Of a stretch of 36,672 bases of DNA, positions 33,249 through 36,672 are shown in pieces. Below the pieces are notes generated by a model. It saw only the letters and a program-made list of their open reading frames with translations, made no database searches and was not told where the DNA came from. Source of the stretch: Spirochaetota bacterium (GTDB taxonomy: Bacteria > Spirochaetota > Spirochaetia > Treponematales > UBA12059); NCBI GenBank assembly GCA_018815555.1, contig JAHIWF010000362.1:1-36672 (forward strand), written 5' to 3'. The translations under genes were made by a program, and so were the position numbers. Numbering within the stretch: the stretch's first letter is position 1; each line of letters begins with the position of its first letter.

Positions 33249-34541
33249 ATGAGGAAATTGATTGTCAGTCTGATACTGGTGTGCCTGCTGGTTCCGGCCG
33301 TATGGGCCCAAACCACCTTTACCAGTGCCACCTATGGGCGTTATGTCGCCTGGGTAGATGGAAGCCAGCAGGAAGCCGAAGAATTGGCCATGCGTATGGC
33401 ACTACTGTTTGATATGTACAATGATTACTTCCGTTTCGACGAAAATGAAATAAGCGTACCCCTGGCGGTCCGCAAGTTCAAAGATAAGACGGCATTTAAC
33501 GCATATCTGCAAAAAGTTATTGGTACTACCAAAGATGATTTTGTGTACCTGCATTACCCGACGGCTGAGCGCTCGGAACTGGTAATTTTCGACAAGACTG
33601 ATGCCGTCGAATTTTCCGCCTCACTTGCCCATCAGGGCTTTGTACAGTTTCTGAAAGCTTTTGTGCCCAATCCACCGCTATGGATGCGTGAAGGTTTCGC
33701 CGTTTATTTCGAGCAAGCACAATGGGATCCGGTGTTAAAGAACGTATCATTGAAAGAGAACCTGGCCTGGCTGGAAACCGTAAAACTGCTGGCTGCCGAA
33801 GACAAGCTTTTTATGGTCAATGACCTGATGGGGCTGTCTGATGCCGATGCCCGAGCCAGCCTGGACGTGTTCTACCCGCAGTCTTGGGCTTTGGTTTCTT
33901 TCTTCCTAAATACCACTACAAAATACAACCGATTTATCTGGGATGCCATTGCTCTCTTGCGTTCTGAAGTCGGCAAGGTTGATGCTCAGCTGGCGGTGGA
34001 CGAGTTCTTCGAGCGTTGGTACGGCTATGGTGTAGTGGATAGCGAATTTCTGGCCTATATAGATTCTCAGATGACCTTTGCCGAATATGTTACAACCGGT
34101 GTGGATGCCTACGGTGCAAAGGACTTTGAAACAGCCCGATCCATGTTCTACACAGCGCTGGTCAAGAATGACAACAACTATATTCCATATTACTACATCG
34201 GGTTGATAGCCTATGCCGACAATGATTACCGCACCGCCGATTTATATTACAAGACAGCGCTCAAGCTGGGCAGTGACCAGGCTATCACCAATTATGCCAT
34301 GGGTATTAATTCCTTCGCGGCCCGCAACTATGACGAAGCCCGCGGCTACCTGGTAGAGGCTTCCCGTCTCGATCCCGCCCGCTATCAGGCCAAGGTTGCC
34401 GAATTACTGGACCGCCTGGCAGACGAGACAGAGACTGCCCCTGCCTCCGAAACCGGTATGACGACTGAGACTACGACGACTACAACGACTACTGAAGCTA
34501 CTGAGGCAAGCGAGACTACTACCGAAGAAGGCGGATTGTAA
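33249..34541 (+). CDS. Exported TPR protein with a degenerate metallopeptidase-like region
   Basis: The signal peptide 'KLIVSLILVCLLVPAVWA' is cut before 'QTTFTS'. Residues 40-240 resemble the gluzincin-like (peptidase MA/DUF1570) fold, with 'LAHQGFVQFLKAF' followed by 'PPLWMREGFAVYFE'. In active relatives the first element is HExxH; here it reads H128-Q-G-F-V, so the zinc site and catalytic Glu are lost. From about residue 285 two or three TPR units follow ('AKDFETARSMFYTALVKNDNN', 'ADNDYRTADLYYKTALKLG'). The last 35 residues are a Thr/Glu-rich low-complexity tail. The ATG at 33249 is set by GGAGG seven bases upstream, which removes 61 codons from the ORF-track version. A strong terminator follows. 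Confidence 0.8.
   Translation: MRKLIVSLILVCLLVPAVWAQTTFTSATYGRYVAWVDGSQQEAEELAMRMALLFDMYNDYFRFDENEISVPLAVRKFKDKTAFNAYLQKVIGTTKDDFVYLHYPTAERSELVIFDKTDAVEFSASLAHQGFVQFLKAFVPNPPLWMREGFAVYFEQAQWDPVLKNVSLKENLAWLETVKLLAAEDKLFMVNDLMGLSDADARASLDVFYPQSWALVSFFLNTTTKYNRFIWDAIALLRSEVGKVDAQLAVDEFFERWYGYGVVDSEFLAYIDSQMTFAEYVTTGVDAYGAKDFETARSMFYTALVKNDNNYIPYYYIGLIAYADNDYRTADLYYKTALKLGSDQAITNYAMGINSFAARNYDEARGYLVEASRLDPARYQAKVAELLDRLADETETAPASETGMTTETTTTTTTTEATEASETTTEEGGL
34461..34526 (+). repeat. Thr-codon microsatellite-like tract at the 3' end of the TPR gene
   Basis: Runs of ACG, ACT and ACA codons mixed with GAG/GAA encode a tail of mostly Thr and Glu. The tract is a trinucleotide repeat in effect, so its length may vary between strains without a frameshift. 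Confidence 0.7.
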
Positions 34542-34568
34542 GAACCCGTATCGGTACCGAGCTATACG

Positions 34569-34611
34569 AACCGCACCGGCAGACTTCCCTGTCTGCTCGT
34601 GCGGTTTTTTT
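34569..34611 (+). terminator. Rho-independent terminator after the TPR gene
   Basis: AACCGCAC pairs with GTGCGGTT as an outer stem and GCAGAC with GTCTGC as an inner stem, with a small mismatch between them, a six-base loop and a run of T after the stem. It ends transcription 28 bases after the stop codon. The rest of the 193-base gap up to 34734 holds nothing I can recognise. Confidence 0.9.
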
Positions 34612-34734
34612 ATATCCGGGTGTTTTATTGTATGCCGACCGGCTTGCCTTACTGGCGGCTGGAATCCCTGGTCAACCTGGCAAAACCAGTCCAAACTGGC
34701 TAATCAGCAGGGGCAGAGCTGGGCAGCTTTTAGG

Positions 34735-36069
34735 TCAGGGCAGGCGGGGGGGCTGGAAGCGATGCAGTATCGGCATGCGGATCAGATTAACAAATTCATA
34801 ACGGGGGTTGCCAAGTACAGCTGCCAGTGAAGTTTCGGCCGCGCTTTCAAAAACCGCCACCCGAAAAATACCCTGATCATCGAAGTAGGGCAGGAACGCG
34901 GCTACATGAAAGTAGCGCCGCAGCACAAGGTCTTTGGTGTCCCTGGCGTTGAACTGAGCGAAGTACATGGTGCCTGGCTCGCGGCTGGCCAACAGAAATA
35001 GGTATGCCTTCAGGCCGCTCAGATGAACACCGGTGTTATCCTGTGGAGCCGGGAAATTGCTGTAGTTGACTTTTCCGGGTAAGGCACCGTTAGCGGTAAG
35101 CATAAGGGCAAAGCCGGGTTCGGCTACATCATGGGCGGTCGGTGCGGCCGGCTGCCGGTTGTATACTGTCGACCAGGCCGCCGAAGCCAGTGCCCGGCAC
35201 CAGTCCAGCCCGAAAAATGGATCAAACAGTTCCTCCCACGATTCGGTAAAACTTGAGCCACGGTAAGTGATCATCCTGGTTTTCAGGGTTTCTATCGACA
35301 AATAACTGCCGTTGATTGGATACAGCATGCCGTCGACTATCCATTTCAGGAAGCCCGAACAGTTCAGCCCGGCAGCTGCCGGCTGTTCCAGCAGCGAGTC
35401 GATAAATACAGCCTTCCCATCCTCGTCCAGGGCACCGTCTTCGGCATAACGCAGGCCGGGAAGCTCCTGACGGATTTTGTCGGCAAAATCACGAAGATCG
35501 CGGTAGAGGGTTATGTTGGGTGAGAACACTGACCAGTCAACGATATCAGCAGTCATCTTGATGATATCGGCAAGCGGCCTTGTCAGTACCTGACGGAAAC
35601 TGAGCGGAATTATTACCTGATGATATAATACTGCACCGTAAGCCAGTACATCCAGATGGGTTCTGTTTCCATGCGGATATAAGCGGATGTACAGCTCAGG
35701 GTCGCTGCGCAGGAATATCTTGGCCTGTTCCCAGCTGCCGGTATTGCCTGCCCGTTTGATAATCCAGCTGCCCTGGGCGTGCACCGGCCACTGGTCACCC
35801 TTTGCCGGCGAAATAATCGTATACACACTGCCGGCCTGGTTCAGGCGACTGATTTGCCAGTGTCCCCAGGCATTTGAATCATAGATAGTCTGATCAGTCG
35901 CCGCTCGTGAGCCGGTTTCCAGAAAAGTATCCCAATGTTTGGTACGCAAATCAGCTGAGTCCGGAATCTGACTCAGGCTCGCGTCACCACCCAGGGTCTG
36001 ACGGTTTTCATTTGGCCAGGCGGATAAAACCAGAAGCATGCCAAGCAGCAATAAAGTATAATGTCTCAT
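34735..36069 (-). CDS. Exported protein with a possible NlpC/P60-like cysteine site
   Basis: I do not recognise the family of this 444-residue protein. A signal peptide ('YTLLLLGMLLVLSAW') indicates export. 'AAGLNCSGFLKWIVDGML' with Cys237 looks like the 'DCSGFVxxxY' motif of NlpC/P60 cell-wall peptidases, and His388 in 'RRYFHVAAFLPYFD' could be the partner His, but the spacing is longer than usual and the rest of the fold is not evident. If the motif is real, it would be a peptidoglycan amidase or endopeptidase; a sugar- or lipid-related role is equally open. It is divergent from the Ala-rich gene. Confidence 0.6.
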   Translation of the reverse strand: MRHYTLLLLGMLLVLSAWPNENRQTLGGDASLSQIPDSADLRTKHWDTFLETGSRAATDQTIYDSNAWGHWQISRLNQAGSVYTIISPAKGDQWPVHAQGSWIIKRAGNTGSWEQAKIFLRSDPELYIRLYPHGNRTHLDVLAYGAVLYHQVIIPLSFRQVLTRPLADIIKMTADIVDWSVFSPNITLYRDLRDFADKIRQELPGLRYAEDGALDEDGKAVFIDSLLEQPAAAGLNCSGFLKWIVDGMLYPINGSYLSIETLKTRMITYRGSSFTESWEELFDPFFGLDWCRALASAAWSTVYNRQPAAPTAHDVAEPGFALMLTANGALPGKVNYSNFPAPQDNTGVHLSGLKAYLFLLASREPGTMYFAQFNARDTKDLVLRRYFHVAAFLPYFDDQGIFRVAVFESAAETSLAAVLGNPRYEFVNLIRMPILHRFQPPRLP

Positions 36070-36100
36070 ACTATATTAGTCGGCAATCCGGGGCCAAATA

Positions 36101-36147
36101 TCAAGTGTACCCAAAGTCTTGCCGATAGCTCTTAGGGATAGTACTAT
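36101..36147 (+). promoter_or_regulatory. Candidate promoter (sigma-28-like, with an overlapping sigma-70-like option)
   Basis: TCAAGTGT, a 12-base spacer, then GCCGATAG matches the flagellar sigma-28 consensus at six of eight and seven of eight positions. A sigma-70 reading of overlapping DNA is TTGCCG (36119-36124), a 17-base spacer, then TACTAT (four of six each). Either would serve the Ala-rich gene at 36168. Confidence 0.42.
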
Positions 36148-36167
36148 TGTCCTCGTAAGGGTCAGAC

Positions 36168-36672
36168 ATGCCACTTAAACGACTGCTCAGAATTTCTCTA
36201 CTGGTCTTGGTTATTGCCAGCTGTGTTGCCGCATTTATTCCTTTGCTGTTTGCCCTGGCTTTGCCCAGCCTTACCGCACTGCGAACCATTGATTCAGACG
36301 ATATGCGTCTTGCTGCTACCGATTATCAGCTGTCGGCATCATTACCGGCAGCACTTGTTGCTGCCGAAACCCGGGACCCGGCTGCGCCGCCGGCTAGTGC
36401 CGGTCAGAATCCACAAAAATCCGCTCCTACCGCTGATGCTGCTGATGCTGCTGATGCTGGTGAAAATGCTGGTGAAAATGCTGGTGAAAATGCTGGCTCG
36501 GTCGGTTCTGCACCAGCAGACCAGGCGGCTGCCTCCGCGACTGCCTCCGCCGGTAGCCAGCCGGAAACCGACCCGCCACCGGCTCCAGCTGTCGCCCCGG
36601 CCGCCGCCGCGACGACAGCTCCACGTACCGCGCCAGCCCTGTTTACAGCCGAGGGCCAGTTTGCCAGCCATA
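36168..36672 (+). CDS. N-terminal part of an Ala/Pro-rich membrane-anchored or exported protein (3'-partial)
   Basis: This frame is absent from the ORF track, probably because it has no stop before the window ends. It starts with ATG, AAGGG six bases upstream, then a basic stretch and long hydrophobic segment ('LLVLVIASCVAAFIPLLFAL') that is a signal peptide or membrane anchor. About 45 residues later it becomes Ala/Pro/Thr/Ser-rich and includes (ADA)n and three GENA units, so this part is a disordered linker, probably between the membrane and a folded domain beyond the window. The antisense frame over the same bases is a shadow. Function unknown. Confidence 0.75.
   Translation, partial: MPLKRLLRISLLVLVIASCVAAFIPLLFALALPSLTALRTIDSDDMRLAATDYQLSASLPAALVAAETRDPAAPPASAGQNPQKSAPTADAADAADAGENAGENAGENAGSVGSAPADQAAASATASAGSQPETDPPPAPAVAPAAAATTAPRTAPALFTAEGQFASH
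36432..36494 (+). repeat. In-frame tandem repeats: 9-bp x3 then 12-bp x3
   Basis: GCTGATGCT occurs three times in a row (36432-36458), coding ADA, and is followed by three exact copies of GGTGAAAATGCT (36459-36494), coding GENA. Exact copies suggest recent slippage, and both units keep the frame. Confidence 0.93.

Noticed and set aside
33526-33750. Reading the TPR protein as an active zinc metallopeptidase
   Set aside because: The HExxH site reads HQGFV, which lacks the catalytic Glu and the second zinc ligand.
36432-36494. Tandem repeats considered as a CRISPR-like or origin iteron array
   Set aside because: Units are 9 and 12 bp without spacers and keep a reading frame, so they are coding repeats.
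36342-36671. Minus-strand ORFs rich in Ser/Ile/His/Gln at the window end
   Set aside because: They are the reverse reading of the ADA/GENA repeats; the plus frame has a start, ribosome-binding site and signal segment.

Overview
The window looks like a compact chromosomal segment of a free-living spirochaete (Spirochaetales, Spirochaeta-like), by my estimate of moderate GC content. The pointers are a flgN-flgK-flgL-fliW-csrA flagellar operon, a chemoreceptor-like gene next to cheD, a small PUR-domain protein of the kind called BpuR in Borrelia, a P-loop/Asp23-like fusion, and several exported TPR proteins. The assignment rests on gene content and protein resemblance read by eye; no database search was possible. 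I see no tRNA, rRNA, insertion sequence, prophage or CRISPR array, and the genes are closely packed.

Layout. 1-3120 (+): the end of a SpoU/TrmH-type RNA methyltransferase gene, a cytoplasmic chemoreceptor-like protein and CheD; a sigma-28-like promoter may lie inside the end of the methyltransferase gene. 3151-9053 (-): a co-directional run, transcribed right to left, of a double-receiver response regulator, a hybrid histidine kinase (PAS-HisKA-ATPase-REC-REC-HPt), a HAD hydrolase, a small membrane protein and serine acetyltransferase. 9244-16551 (+): one giant gene for an exported protein of about 2435 residues, made of about twenty Ig-like repeats and ending in a region that looks like an outer-membrane beta-barrel; it stops at a very clear terminator. 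16689-18248 (+): a second histidine kinase of the HisKA_2 type. 18228-19553 (-): an exported transglutaminase-like/TPR protein.

19695-23446 (+): thioredoxin reductase, a GH3 (NagZ-like) lipoprotein and a GNAT acetyltransferase, the last two overlapping by four bases. 23434-24231 (-): a DapF-like protein that has lost recognisable catalytic motifs. 24332-24982 (+): RNase HII with an unusual repetitive N-terminus. 24995-27562 (-): the PUR-domain protein and an alpha-D-phosphohexomutase, whose promoter and start codon lie in a large palindrome. 27648-32044 (-): csrA, fliW, flgL, flgK and flgN, transcribed from a near-consensus sigma-28 promoter. 32163-33029 (+): the P-loop/Asp23-like fusion. 33249-34541 (+): an exported TPR protein with a degenerate metallopeptidase-like core. 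34735-36069 (-): an exported protein with a possible NlpC/P60-like cysteine site. 36168 to the edge (+): the start of an Ala/Pro-rich membrane-anchored or exported protein that the ORF track missed.

How it fits together. Flagellar hook-junction assembly (FlgN, FlgK, FlgL), the FliW-CsrA switch on flagellin translation, and receptor modification by CheD all belong to motility, and similar sigma-28-like motifs may add two uncharacterised exported proteins to that regulon. The phosphorelay pair is divergent from the giant surface protein and could plausibly control it, though nothing in the sequence proves this. I found no clearly new multi-gene system. The best leads are the palindromic promoter of the phosphohexomutase, the giant Ig/barrel protein with its repeat-bearing promoter, the apparently inactive DapF-like protein and the P-loop/Asp23 fusion.
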